The position numbers and the translations under genes are program-made. The notes below the pieces were generated by a model. That model saw nothing but the letters and a program-made list of their open reading frames with translations. It made no database searches and was not told the origin of the DNA. DNA of 12,133 nt from Clostridiales bacterium (lineage in GTDB: Bacteria > Bacillota_A > Clostridia > Peptostreptococcales > Anaerovoracaceae). This document shows, piece after piece, positions 1 through 6,471 of this stretch. The DNA lies in NCBI GenBank assembly GCA_015058265.1, contig SVCR01000025.1, positions 1 to 12,133 on the forward strand, in the 5' to 3' direction. Position 1 is the first letter of the stretch; each line of letters starts with the position of its first letter.

Positions 1-405
1 ATCCAGACAGGCAACCGGATCGGTGGTGAACAGAGCGGACATATCATCTTCACAAAGTACGCTACCACAGGTGATGGTATCCTTACTTCAATGAAGATAA
101 TGGAAGTAATGCTTGCTAAGAAGAAGCCTCTCAGCGAACTCGCAGCACCTGTAGTTTTCTATCCTCAGGTCCTGAAGAATGTCAGAGTCAAGAGCAAACC
201 GGACGCTCAGAATGACCCGGATGTTCAGGCAGCTGTTGCAGAAGTCGGGAAAGCTCTCGGCGATGACGGAAGGATCCTCGTAAGAGAATCGGGTACTGAA
301 CCGGTCATCCGCGTTATGGTCGAAGCTACAAGTGATGAAATTTGTGATAAGTATGTTGATCAGGTCATCGATGTTATCCGCAGCAAAGGACATATCGTTG
401 AATAA
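1..405 (+). CDS. glmM: Phosphoglucosamine mutase, C-terminal part (5' truncated by window edge)
   Basis: GlmM converts glucosamine-6-phosphate to glucosamine-1-phosphate in the cytoplasm, on the route to UDP-GlcNAc for peptidoglycan. The reading frame is open from base 1, so the start and roughly the first two thirds of the usual ~450 residues lie outside the window; 134 residues remain. Two family signatures are visible: the sugar-binding loop GGEQSGH (nt 22-42) and the phosphate-binding loop RESGTEP followed by VIRVMVEA (nt 283-327) in the last domain. The protein ends in a normal TAA at 403-405. The next gene starts 30 bases on (436) with no terminator between, so they are probably cotranscribed, and that neighbour looks like an acetyltransferase acting on GlmM's product. 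The GGEQSGH plus RESGTEP combination is typical of GlmM rather than of phosphomannomutase or phosphoglucomutase, though only the C-terminus was seen. Confidence 0.93.
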   Translation: MQTGNRIGGEQSGHIIFTKYATTGDGILTSMKIMEVMLAKKKPLSELAAPVVFYPQVLKNVRVKSKPDAQNDPDVQAAVAEVGKALGDDGRILVRESGTEPVIRVMVEATSDEICDKYVDQVIDVIRSKGHIVE

Positions 406-435
406 CATACCCTCAATCCAATGAAAGGAAAGAAT

Positions 436-1104
436 ATGTATACTATCAGAGACCTTTATGACCTTGAGCACACAGCAGCAAAAGGATATCTTGAACAGTT
501 CACATATCCGTGGGAAGCTCTGAAGGGGATCAAAGAGATGATCATCGAACTCGGTAAGTCACTTGACCCGAGCGAGTATGATGAAGTCAGTGAGAATGTA
601 TGGGTCCATAAAACAGCAGAGGTATTCCCGAGTGCTTATCTCGGAGCGCCTTGCATCATCGGACCTGAAACACAGGTAAGGCACGGAGCATTTGTAAGAG
701 GTTCCGCTCTTGTAGGGACCAAATGTGTTGTAGGCAATTCCGTAGAGCTCAAGAACGTTATACTGTTCGATAATGTCCAGGTACCGCACTACAATTACGT
801 TGGCGATTCGATCCTGGGATTCCATGCTCACATGGGAGCCGGATCTATCACATCCAATGTTAAGGCTGACAACAAGAATGTCGTCATCAAGAATGGTGAT
901 GAACAGATCGACACCGGAATGCGCAAGGTAGGCGCTATGCTGGGTGACTATGCAGACATGGGCTGCAATTCCGTAGCAAATCCGGGGACCGTGATCGGCC
1001 GCCACACAAGCGTATATCCTACAAGCTGTGTTCGCGGAGTCGTTGCAGAAAACAGCATCTTCAAGAACAGCGGAGAGATCGTAAAGAGAGAAGAGCAGGC
1101 TTAG
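436..1104 (+). CDS. Left-handed beta-helix acyltransferase resembling the GlmU acetyltransferase domain
   Basis: A 222-residue protein with a helical N-terminus (about residues 1-50) followed by hexapeptide-repeat beta-helix (about 55-215). By eye it matches the GlmU C-terminal half: H118 and Y121 in PHYNYVGDS sit where GlmU has its catalytic His and Tyr (E. coli H363, Y366), MGAGSITSN matches NIGAGTITCN, and NK (146-147) matches the conserved NK pair. The GlmU Asn before IGAG is replaced by His (H132). There is no nucleotidyltransferase domain, so a predicted role is N-acetylation of glucosamine-1-phosphate made by the upstream GlmM, with uridylation done elsewhere; another sugar or acyl acceptor is possible. 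The start at 436 is preferred because AAAGGAAAG (424-432) lies just upstream; the ATG at 421 has no ribosome binding site and is itself part of this one. Databases often name such proteins UDP-N-acetylglucosamine pyrophosphorylase, which the missing domain does not support. Confidence 0.82.
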   Translation: MYTIRDLYDLEHTAAKGYLEQFTYPWEALKGIKEMIIELGKSLDPSEYDEVSENVWVHKTAEVFPSAYLGAPCIIGPETQVRHGAFVRGSALVGTKCVVGNSVELKNVILFDNVQVPHYNYVGDSILGFHAHMGAGSITSNVKADNKNVVIKNGDEQIDTGMRKVGAMLGDYADMGCNSVANPGTVIGRHTSVYPTSCVRGVVAENSIFKNSGEIVKREEQA

Positions 1105-1140
1105 GCTTGCAGACTTAATGGATAAAAAATGATGGCAAAA

Positions 1141-1191
1141 AATCGCTGCAGCAGTTGAAATTTCAATTGCTGCAGCGGTTGTATCTTTTTT
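1141..1191. terminator. Bidirectional intrinsic terminator between glmM pair and CPBP gene
   Basis: Arms at 1144-1160 and 1161-1177 form a long inverted repeat (CGCTGCAGCAGTTGAAA and its complement, one G-T wobble), extended by AA/TT at the base. On the + strand it is followed by six T at 1186-1191; on the - strand the hairpin is followed directly by six T (complement of 1137-1142). It can therefore end both the + operon finishing at 1104 and the - gene finishing at 1264. Confidence 0.82.
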
Positions 1192-1263
1192 GAAAGAAAA
1201 TCCTGTTAAGAGCGCTTGTTGTTCGCCGTGATGTGCGTACCATCCGGGTGATCTTAGTTTCTG

Positions 1264-2253
1264 TTATTCGGATACCGGAGATGCGGCCGGCAGCTGTGCT
1301 GCTTCCTGCTGTGAAAGCAGCTTCTCTCTTGACATCAGGAGCTCATTGAGACGCCCCTCTCTGTAAGCAAGGACCAGTATGACGACACCGATCAGGGCAT
1401 CGATGAACAATGCAGGCAGAGCACCTTCTACGCCGAATTTGTAATCATAGAAGAGGTTGGTGGTGCCGTTGGCGGCAGCAAGACGGAAGGCCGATACCTG
1501 GGATATCAGACCGCTGTTAGGAAGACCGAACAGATAATTCTGTGTGAAATTCCAGGCTGTGTGGATACCCATGCAAGTCCATATGCTGCCGGAATACCAT
1601 TTCAATAATGAGTAGGATATCCCGCAGACTATGATGTCGAATATCGCGAGTTTAGTTACTCCCGGGTTGAAGGCGTGGAGGAGTCCGAAAAGTATACCAT
1701 TAATTGCTACTGCTACCCACAGAGGATAGTGAACATTGATACGCTCGTACATAAAACCTCTGCACCACATTTCTTCAGAGCTGCTTTGAATAAAGACTGA
1801 AAGCAGAGCGAACAGGAATAAAGGTATCTGCGATACAGAAAAAATGCATTCAAGTTTGATATCACCATGCAGAAGCGCACACAGGATACAGAAGAAGTTT
1901 GTGATAAATCCCAGTAGCAGACCGAGTCCCAGAAGACGGAAATTGAAAGCCTTACTGCCGTTGATGTCGGAAGGCAGGAAGGACTTCATCACAAAACCGT
2001 TCTTCTTCCATGTGATAAGGAGGAAGAGGAACAGGACGATAATGCTGCCCAGAACAGTAGTGTAATAATATGTAGTAAAATGCATGGCGTCTGACTGGCC
2101 CGGAATTGATTCGAAAAGACGGGACAGCTGTTCCTGAGCCAGCTCACCTACGATGAGGTACATGACGAATGTCACGGCTATGATCCATATTATTCGGTTG
2201 GTAAAAGATGTCCTGCGCTTTGGCCGGGTCATTTTTTCAGTTTCGTTTTCCAT
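1264..2253 (-). CDS. CPBP-family (CAAX protease and bacteriocin-processing) intramembrane metalloprotease
   Basis: A 329-residue multi-pass membrane protein with all three CPBP/Abi motifs: EExxxR (E160, E161, R165 in SSEEMWCRGF), FxxxH (F189-H193 in FGLLHAF) and HxxxN (H231-N235 in HTAWN). In this family these Glu, His and Asn residues form the metal-binding active site inside the membrane. Hydrophobic stretches lie near residues 20-36, 66-81, 106-128, 141-156, 176-192, 200-217 and 305-320. Bacterial members process or confer immunity to peptides, or act in stress responses; the substrate here is unknown. The start at 2253 is chosen because AAAAGGAGT precedes it by 8 bases; an open frame to 2328 has no ribosome binding site there. 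It stands alone, divergent from the acyltransferase operon, with its own promoter. The C-terminal tail (about 320-329) is Ala/Pro-rich. Family assignment is firm; function is not. Confidence 0.9.
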   Translation of the reverse strand: MENETEKMTRPKRRTSFTNRIIWIIAVTFVMYLIVGELAQEQLSRLFESIPGQSDAMHFTTYYYTTVLGSIIVLFLFLLITWKKNGFVMKSFLPSDINGSKAFNFRLLGLGLLLGFITNFFCILCALLHGDIKLECIFSVSQIPLFLFALLSVFIQSSSEEMWCRGFMYERINVHYPLWVAVAINGILFGLLHAFNPGVTKLAIFDIIVCGISYSLLKWYSGSIWTCMGIHTAWNFTQNYLFGLPNSGLISQVSAFRLAAANGTTNLFYDYKFGVEGALPALFIDALIGVVILVLAYREGRLNELLMSREKLLSQQEAAQLPAASPVSE

Positions 2254-2299
2254 TAAGAATACTCCTTTTATCTGACGACATCCCGTGTCTGTTATGCTA

Positions 2300-2328
2300 A
2301 CTATAGATCCGCAATACGTATATAGCAA
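2300..2328 (-). promoter_or_regulatory. Candidate sigma-70/SigA promoter of the CPBP gene
   Basis: Read on the - strand: TTGCTA (2328-2323), 17-base spacer, TATAGT (2305-2300). The -10 lies about 46 bases upstream of the ATG at 2253, with AAAAGGAGT between. Spacing is ideal and the boxes match the consensus at 4 or 5 of 6 positions each. Confidence 0.5.
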
Positions 2329-2437
2329 GGAAGCTTTGCGTTTTTAATTTATTAGTGATATTCTATTTCTGTTTGAGCAGAAGGCCTGTTACCGCAGGTT
2401 ACCGGGACTATATGATTAATACCTGAGAAGTGAGATA

Positions 2438-3223
2438 ATGAAGGAAATAATATCAAAACAATCATACAAAATCATACACTTTCTGGTGAAAACGATCTAC
2501 CCTAAGATTGAAGTGGTGGGGACAGAAAACAAACCTGACGAGCCTTGCATCGTGGTGGGAAATCATTGCAAGATGAATGGCCCGATTTCCTGCGAGCTGT
2601 ATTATCCCGGAGATCATTACATATGGACAGCCGGCGAGATGATGCATTTTAAGGAAGTCCCGGCTTATTCTTTCAAGGACTTCTGGTCAGGAAAACCGGC
2701 ATACAACAGATGGCTGTACAAGATACTGTCTTATCTGATAGCGCCTATTTCCGTCTGCATTTTCAATAATGCTTCATGCATAGGAGTATATCATGATACG
2801 AGGATCATCACGACATTCAGAGAAACGGTCAACGGACTCTGCGAGGGAGCTGATGCGATCATATTCCCTGAGCATGATGTGCCTTATAATGGAATCGTAT
2901 GGGAATTCCAGGACAGATTTATAGACGTTGCGAGATTATACTACAAGAAAACAGGTAAAGAGATATGCTTTGTCCCTATGTATATCGCTCCGAGAATGAA
3001 GAGGATGTACATGGGAAAACCCGTAAAGTACGATCATACAGCACCTAAGGAAGAAGAAAGAAAGAGGCTGGCGAAGGCGATGATGGACGGCATTACTGAC
3101 ATAGCCATATCGCTTCCTGAACATACCGTAGTTCCGTATCCCAATATACCTAAAAAGCTGTATAATACAAACATAGAGATACAGAAAGGACTTAATGTCT
3201 TTGAAGGGAATCAGACAGAATAA
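2438..3223 (+). CDS. PlsC-like lysophospholipid acyltransferase superfamily protein, atypical motif I
   Basis: A 261-residue protein of the glycerolipid acyltransferase (LPLAT/PlsC) fold. Motif I reads GNHCKMNGP (N42, H43): the catalytic His is present, but the usual HX4D Asp is a Gly. Motif III is FPEH (143-146) instead of FPEG, and a motif IV-like FVPMYIAP follows at 178-185. From memory, Clostridia carry a subfamily with similar NHxxMNGP, FPEHD and C-terminal VPYxNIPKK signatures (here VPYPNIPKK, near 231-242), so the changes look like subfamily traits rather than decay. A role in acylating a lysophospholipid or a related lipid at the membrane is inferred; the acceptor and donor are unknown. 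The ribosome binding site is weak (GAAGTGAG before the ATG). It is first in an operon: the PAP2 gene overlaps its end by 29 bases, which fits a lipid-remodelling pair. Confidence 0.78.
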   Translation: MKEIISKQSYKIIHFLVKTIYPKIEVVGTENKPDEPCIVVGNHCKMNGPISCELYYPGDHYIWTAGEMMHFKEVPAYSFKDFWSGKPAYNRWLYKILSYLIAPISVCIFNNASCIGVYHDTRIITTFRETVNGLCEGADAIIFPEHDVPYNGIVWEFQDRFIDVARLYYKKTGKEICFVPMYIAPRMKRMYMGKPVKYDHTAPKEEERKRLAKAMMDGITDIAISLPEHTVVPYPNIPKKLYNTNIEIQKGLNVFEGNQTE

Positions 3224-3956
3224 ATCAATACTCGGATTCGGTAAGCCTGTTGTCGATTACAGTGAGTTCCGCATTTCGCGTATCAACGAACCGCGATTTG
3301 CCCATATAAAGCTCCTCGGCGGGTGGGTGGCTTATTTTGTGCTGTATTTTATTACGGAAAACCTCATTCCTGCAGATCGGTTCCATGTGATCCATTGCGC
3401 TCTGGATGACATGATCCCTTTCAATGAGTACTTTGTTTTGTTCTATTGCTTCTGGTATATACTGATCGTGATATCTCTGCTTTATTTCTTCCTCTATGAT
3501 GTGAACAGCTTTAGGAGACTGCAGATATACATAATGATCACGCAGGCGATAGCCATGCTGATATATATAATCTACCCGAGCATTCAGCTCGGAAGACCTG
3601 ATGTTATGCCTAATGACGGTTTTCTGTGCCAGATCATGGCGTTCATCTACGCGTTCGATACTCCGACAGGTGTGTGCCCGTCTCTTCATGTCGCATACTC
3701 TGTTGGTATCGCATCGGTGTGGAATAAATACAGGAAGGCGCCAAAGACATGGAAAGCATTCGTGGTCTTATCAGCTGTACTGATATCTATATCTGTTACT
3801 TTCGTTAAGCAGCATTCTGCAGTTGACGTGATCATGGCTTTGCCTGTCGCGGCTGTCGCAGAGTATATAGTGTTCGGAAGGAAACATGCTGCAAGGAGAA
3901 GACTGTTCAAACGTAAGGTCAGAGAACTGGCGGTCAGGATGGGAGTTACTTTATGA
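3195..3956 (+). CDS. PAP2-superfamily integral membrane enzyme
   Basis: A 253-residue protein with about six membrane segments. It has PAP2 motif 2 as CPSLHV (catalytic-type H165) and motif 3 as SVTFVKQHSAVD (H207, D211), with Val where SRxxxxxHxxxD has Arg. Motif 1 is weak: an RP pair (R134-P135) is present after YPSIQLG, but the usual Lys is not obvious. This pattern recalls the membrane PAP2 branch that includes phospho-head-group transferases as well as lipid phosphatases, so phosphatidate phosphatase is only one possibility. The start at 3195 is supported by AAAGGA at 3185-3190, four bases ahead, although it lies inside the 3' end of the acyltransferase gene. The stop overlaps the next ATG (ATGA at 3953-3956), indicating translational coupling. 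The C-terminal 25 residues are very basic and probably cytoplasmic. Confidence 0.82.
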   Translation: MSLKGIRQNKSILGFGKPVVDYSEFRISRINEPRFAHIKLLGGWVAYFVLYFITENLIPADRFHVIHCALDDMIPFNEYFVLFYCFWYILIVISLLYFFLYDVNSFRRLQIYIMITQAIAMLIYIIYPSIQLGRPDVMPNDGFLCQIMAFIYAFDTPTGVCPSLHVAYSVGIASVWNKYRKAPKTWKAFVVLSAVLISISVTFVKQHSAVDVIMALPVAAVAEYIVFGRKHAARRRLFKRKVRELAVRMGVTL

Positions 3957-5086
3957 AGGGTATAAAAGATCGCAAGTGGTATCCATATGCTGTAGCTGCA
4001 TGTATCGCGGTTGCCTTTTATGTTGTCCTGTCTAACTTCGGGTCGATAACCGAAGGCCTGATCAAGTTCCTCAGTTATTTTGAAGTGATCTTTCTGGCGG
4101 CGGTAATCGCTTATGTCATCAATCCGCTTGCTGTTCTGTTCGAGAAGACGCTGTTCAGCAGGATCGGGCAGAAGAAGCTGCGCTGGTCGGTCTGTGTTGC
4201 TGCGGCTATCATATCGCTGATAGCTGTCGTTGCATTCCTGCTGGGGACTCTGATACCTCAGCTCATCAATAGTGCTGTGATGCTGATAAGCAATATGGAC
4301 GGATATCTGGAGTCTCTTCAGGATCTGACTGAAAAGTGGGGCGTATCTGATATGCTCAGGATCGAAAGATTCATAAACTCATCAGGGGATATAGTCAGAG
4401 GTCTTCAGAAATATTTCGCCGATAATGCCACCAGCCTTGTAAATGCTTCTGCAGAGGCAGGAAAGAGTATTGTGGCCTGGGTCATCGCGCTTATCCTGTC
4501 CGTATATATGCTGTCATCAAAGGATTCTATAAAGGCAGGCTTCAAGCGCTTGCTGAGTGTGCTGATGGCAGAGTCGAAGTACAACAAAGCGGTCAAATTC
4601 CTCGGAAGATGTGACAGGATCCTGGTAAGCTACATCGTTTCCAGCCTTCTGGATGCGGCGATAGTAGGCATGGCCAATGCTGTGTTCATGAAGCTGATGG
4701 GAATGGAATATGTAGGGCTGATTTCTGTTGTCGTCGCACTTACAAATCTCATACCGACATTCGGTCCTATTATCGGAGGAGCTGTCGGAGCTTTCATACT
4801 CTTACTTGTCAAGCCTGTCCATGCTCTGATCTTCATCGTATTTACTTTTGTGCTGCAGTTCATTGATCCGTATTTCATCAAACCGAAACTGTTCGGCAAT
4901 ACTCTCGGAGTATCGGGACTTCTTATTCTTATGTCAGTACTGGTGTGCGGAAGGATGTTCGGAATGGTCGGCATCCTGTTCGCGATCCCTCTTGCGGCTA
5001 TTATCGATTTTGTGTATCGGGAGTGGCTGCTTGTAATGCTGGAGAAAAGAAAAGCGGGGAAAGATACTTCCCCGCATGAGTCTTAG
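3953..5086 (+). CDS. AI-2E/PerM-family (UPF0118) membrane permease
   Basis: A 377-residue polytopic protein with the family's layout: two N-terminal segments (about 12-30 and 40-58), one at 80-103, a long amphipathic region (about 105-175), and then closely spaced segments from 172 to the C-terminus. The signature TNLIPTFGPIIGG is at 264-276 and DPYFIKPKLFGNTLGVSG at 305-322. The family has been linked to AI-2 export and, in other members, to Na+/H+ exchange, so the substrate here is open. It is the last gene of the acyltransferase-PAP2 operon, joined by an ATGA overlap, with GGGAG upstream. The last codons (about residues 367-374) also encode the stem of the terminator for the convergent lipoprotein gene, so the C-terminal tail KAGKDTSPHES may be shaped by that DNA structure. 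Confidence 0.88.
   Translation: MKGIKDRKWYPYAVAACIAVAFYVVLSNFGSITEGLIKFLSYFEVIFLAAVIAYVINPLAVLFEKTLFSRIGQKKLRWSVCVAAAIISLIAVVAFLLGTLIPQLINSAVMLISNMDGYLESLQDLTEKWGVSDMLRIERFINSSGDIVRGLQKYFADNATSLVNASAEAGKSIVAWVIALILSVYMLSSKDSIKAGFKRLLSVLMAESKYNKAVKFLGRCDRILVSYIVSSLLDAAIVGMANAVFMKLMGMEYVGLISVVVALTNLIPTFGPIIGGAVGAFILLLVKPVHALIFIVFTFVLQFIDPYFIKPKLFGNTLGVSGLLILMSVLVCGRMFGMVGILFAIPLAAIIDFVYREWLLVMLEKRKAGKDTSPHES
5041..5075 (-). terminator. Intrinsic terminator of the lipoprotein gene, inside the permease coding end
   Basis: On the - strand GCGGGGAA (5075-5068), a six-base loop and TTCCCCGC (5061-5054) make an 8-bp GC-rich stem, followed at once by TTTTCTTTTCTCC (5053-5041). On the + strand the hairpin lacks a T tract (ATGAGTCTTAG follows), so it acts for the - strand gene ending at 5110. 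Confidence 0.8.
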
Positions 5087-5109
5087 ATTTGATGCCGGTC
5101 TGATCCCGG

Positions 5110-6027
5110 TTATTTGATCCCGCTGACAAGAACTGCCAGATCATCAGAGCTCAGACCGAAATCATCATCCCCGCCTGCGCCGCGCGCAAGGAGAGCGTAG
5201 TAATCTTCTCCTGAAGACCATATGGTCTTGGTCGCTTCACCTTCACGGTTGCCGAAGCACTTGACTTCCTGTCCATCGATGGTCTGAGTCCATTCGTACT
5301 TATATTCACCGTAATCACCTGAAATATCATCTTCCTCGACAAGCACTTCAGCTTTGCCCTTGCGAATAGTCATTTCCACTGCGGCAATAGGAATACGGAC
5401 ATCTACCATGCCGTCCATATATCTGTATTCATCAGGTGTCACTGTTCCGAGGCTGATCTCAGCGCCTTCAGGAATCGTAAAGCCATCGAGGCCCGCGCCT
5501 TCTGTTGCTTCGGCAAGTGAATCTGCTGTTTGCCATGGATTGACCATGTTTGCCATAGGCTCATCTTCAGGGACATCATTTGAGAATTCGAAGACCATGT
5601 CATCTGCAACATGCTCCTGATCCTCCTGCCATGTCAAAGACAGCGAACTGCCCTCACTGAAAGTGATAAAACCGTGGCCGCCGGTAAACACTTCTGTAGA
5701 GGACTCGATCTCCCCGGCTTCGTTATAGACATAATCCGTTCTTACGCAATCCTGATAATAAATCTGAAGCTTATCAGTGTCGAATTCTCCGCTCATTACC
5801 CAGGTGCTGTTTTCTGTTGCGCTGCTTGCCCAGTTGACAAGTACACTTGCACCATTCGCGCCTTCAGCGCTTATGAGGATCGATGCTCTGTCGCACACGT
5901 AATTACCGATAAAATTCATAACAGGATTCTGCCCGCTGTCTTCGGTCTCGGCTTCTTCGCTGCTGCCGCAGGCGGTGAATGCAAATACCAGCATAAGCAC
6001 CATAAGAAGACTGAGTATTTTCTTCAT
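5110..6027 (-). CDS. Secreted lipoprotein of unknown function, two-domain
   Basis: A 305-residue protein with a textbook lipoprotein signal: MKK, a hydrophobic core and FTAC, giving lipidated C20, so it should be anchored on the outer face of the membrane. An acidic linker (22-34) follows. Residues about 38-150 look like an all-beta domain (GNYVCDRASILI, GHGFITFSEGSSLSLTW), similar in feel to ligand-binding barrels but not identified. Residues about 160-305 form a second region starting NPW, with IPEGAE and DISGDYGEYKYEW; comparable NPW...PEGAE...DISG...W patterns occur, from memory, in uncharacterised Clostridia lipoproteins. The composition is strongly acidic. The start at 6027 has a near-perfect AAGGAGGT (about 6034-6041), whereas upstream in-frame codons to 6180 have none. 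It is monocistronic and convergent with the permease operon, ending at the embedded terminator. No function can be assigned. Confidence 0.85.
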   Translation of the reverse strand: MKKILSLLMVLMLVFAFTACGSSEEAETEDSGQNPVMNFIGNYVCDRASILISAEGANGASVLVNWASSATENSTWVMSGEFDTDKLQIYYQDCVRTDYVYNEAGEIESSTEVFTGGHGFITFSEGSSLSLTWQEDQEHVADDMVFEFSNDVPEDEPMANMVNPWQTADSLAEATEGAGLDGFTIPEGAEISLGTVTPDEYRYMDGMVDVRIPIAAVEMTIRKGKAEVLVEEDDISGDYGEYKYEWTQTIDGQEVKCFGNREGEATKTIWSSGEDYYALLARGAGGDDDFGLSSDDLAVLVSGIK

Positions 6028-6170
6028 AATAGTTACCTCCTTCCGGACATATCCAAAAATATACATAATAATTTTACTAGACTTGACTTGATGCATCCAA
6101 CAATAGTGAACGATTATTAATATGCAAACTTGCGAAGTCAGAAGCCTGTCAATATAATAATTAATGGATC

Positions 6171-6320
6171 CACGTCGCACTCAGATATGAGTCGACAAAC
6201 ACAACTGTCGCGACTGTAAGCAGCAAGGGAGTCAGTAAGGGCAGATCCAAAGGCAAGTGTTATGTTTATGCATATGCGCAGAATGGCGTATATAAAAAGA
6301 TCAAAGTCGTTGTCAAATAA
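6171..6320 (+). pseudogene. C-terminal remnant of a bacterial Ig-like (Big_2-type) surface protein
   Basis: The + frame ending at TAA 6318-6320 encodes RYESTNTTVATVSSKGVSKG, then GKCYVYAYAQNGVYKKIKVV, then VK. This is the usual end of Clostridia cell-surface proteins with Ig-like repeats: xYxSSNxxVATVSxxGxVxG, GxCxIYAYAQNG and a final VKVTVK before the stop. The frame is closed by a stop at 6162-6164 and contains no ATG, GTG or TTG start, and no ribosome binding site is visible, so it is not an independent gene. It is best read as the last ~50 residues of a once much longer surface protein, left after deletion or rearrangement. Similarity was judged by eye from the motif, and no search was run. 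Confidence 0.72.
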
Positions 6321-6390
6321 GATGTATGATATAGATCAAATCGATAATGATGCACAGCTGTATCAAAATGTGATCTGCCTGCGGAATTCC

Positions 6391-6418
6391 TTGATTTCTT
6401 ATATCAGAACAGTATACT
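6391..6418 (+). promoter_or_regulatory. Candidate SigA promoter of the DUF819 gene
   Basis: TTGATT (6391-6396), 16-base spacer, TATACT (6413-6418). The predicted transcript start near 6425 falls inside the palindrome at 6421-6447. The leader is about 47 bases with AAAGGAG (6457-6463) before the ATG at 6472. Confidence 0.5.
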
Positions 6419-6420
6419 AT

Positions 6421-6447
6421 CCGTGGTCAGATCAGTTCTGACCACGG
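6421..6447. promoter_or_regulatory. Perfect 11-bp palindrome at the transcript start: operator or 5' hairpin
   Basis: CCGTGGTCAGA (6421-6431), a 5-base spacer, then TCTGACCACGG (6437-6447), an exact inverted repeat. It directly follows the -10 box. The trailing ATTTGTATC is a poor T tract, so a terminator is less likely than an operator for a dimeric repressor or a 5'-UTR hairpin. Confidence 0.5.
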
Positions 6448-6471
6448 ATTTGTATCAAAGGAGTTGTTTAC

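Larger units (their letters stand above)
6028..6471. other. 444-bp region without an intact gene
   Basis: From left to right: the leader of the lipoprotein gene with its strong ribosome binding site; an AT-rich stretch (about 6056-6165) where the - strand promoter should lie (TTGCAT, 16 bases, TATTGT at 6127-6100 is a weak candidate); the Ig-like protein remnant (6171-6320); an unexplained stretch (6321-6390); then the promoter, palindrome and ribosome binding site of the DUF819 gene. Confidence 0.6.

Noticed and set aside
421..435. ATG at 421 as start of the beta-helix protein
   Set aside because: No ribosome binding site upstream; its codons AAA GGA AAG are themselves the Shine-Dalgarno for the ATG at 436.
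2254..2328. 25-residue N-terminal extension of the CPBP protease
   Set aside because: The extension contains the AGGAG of the internal start and overlaps the promoter -10; the start at 2253 is better supported.
2325..2345. Possible + strand terminator (GCAAGG/CTTTGC hairpin then TTTTT)
   Set aside because: The stem is short with a wobble, and no + strand transcript is expected to reach it between divergent genes; probably chance, though an attenuator is not excluded.
6028..6180. 51-residue N-terminal extension of the lipoprotein
   Set aside because: It would hide a textbook signal peptide that has its own AAGGAGGT; no ribosome binding site at 6180.
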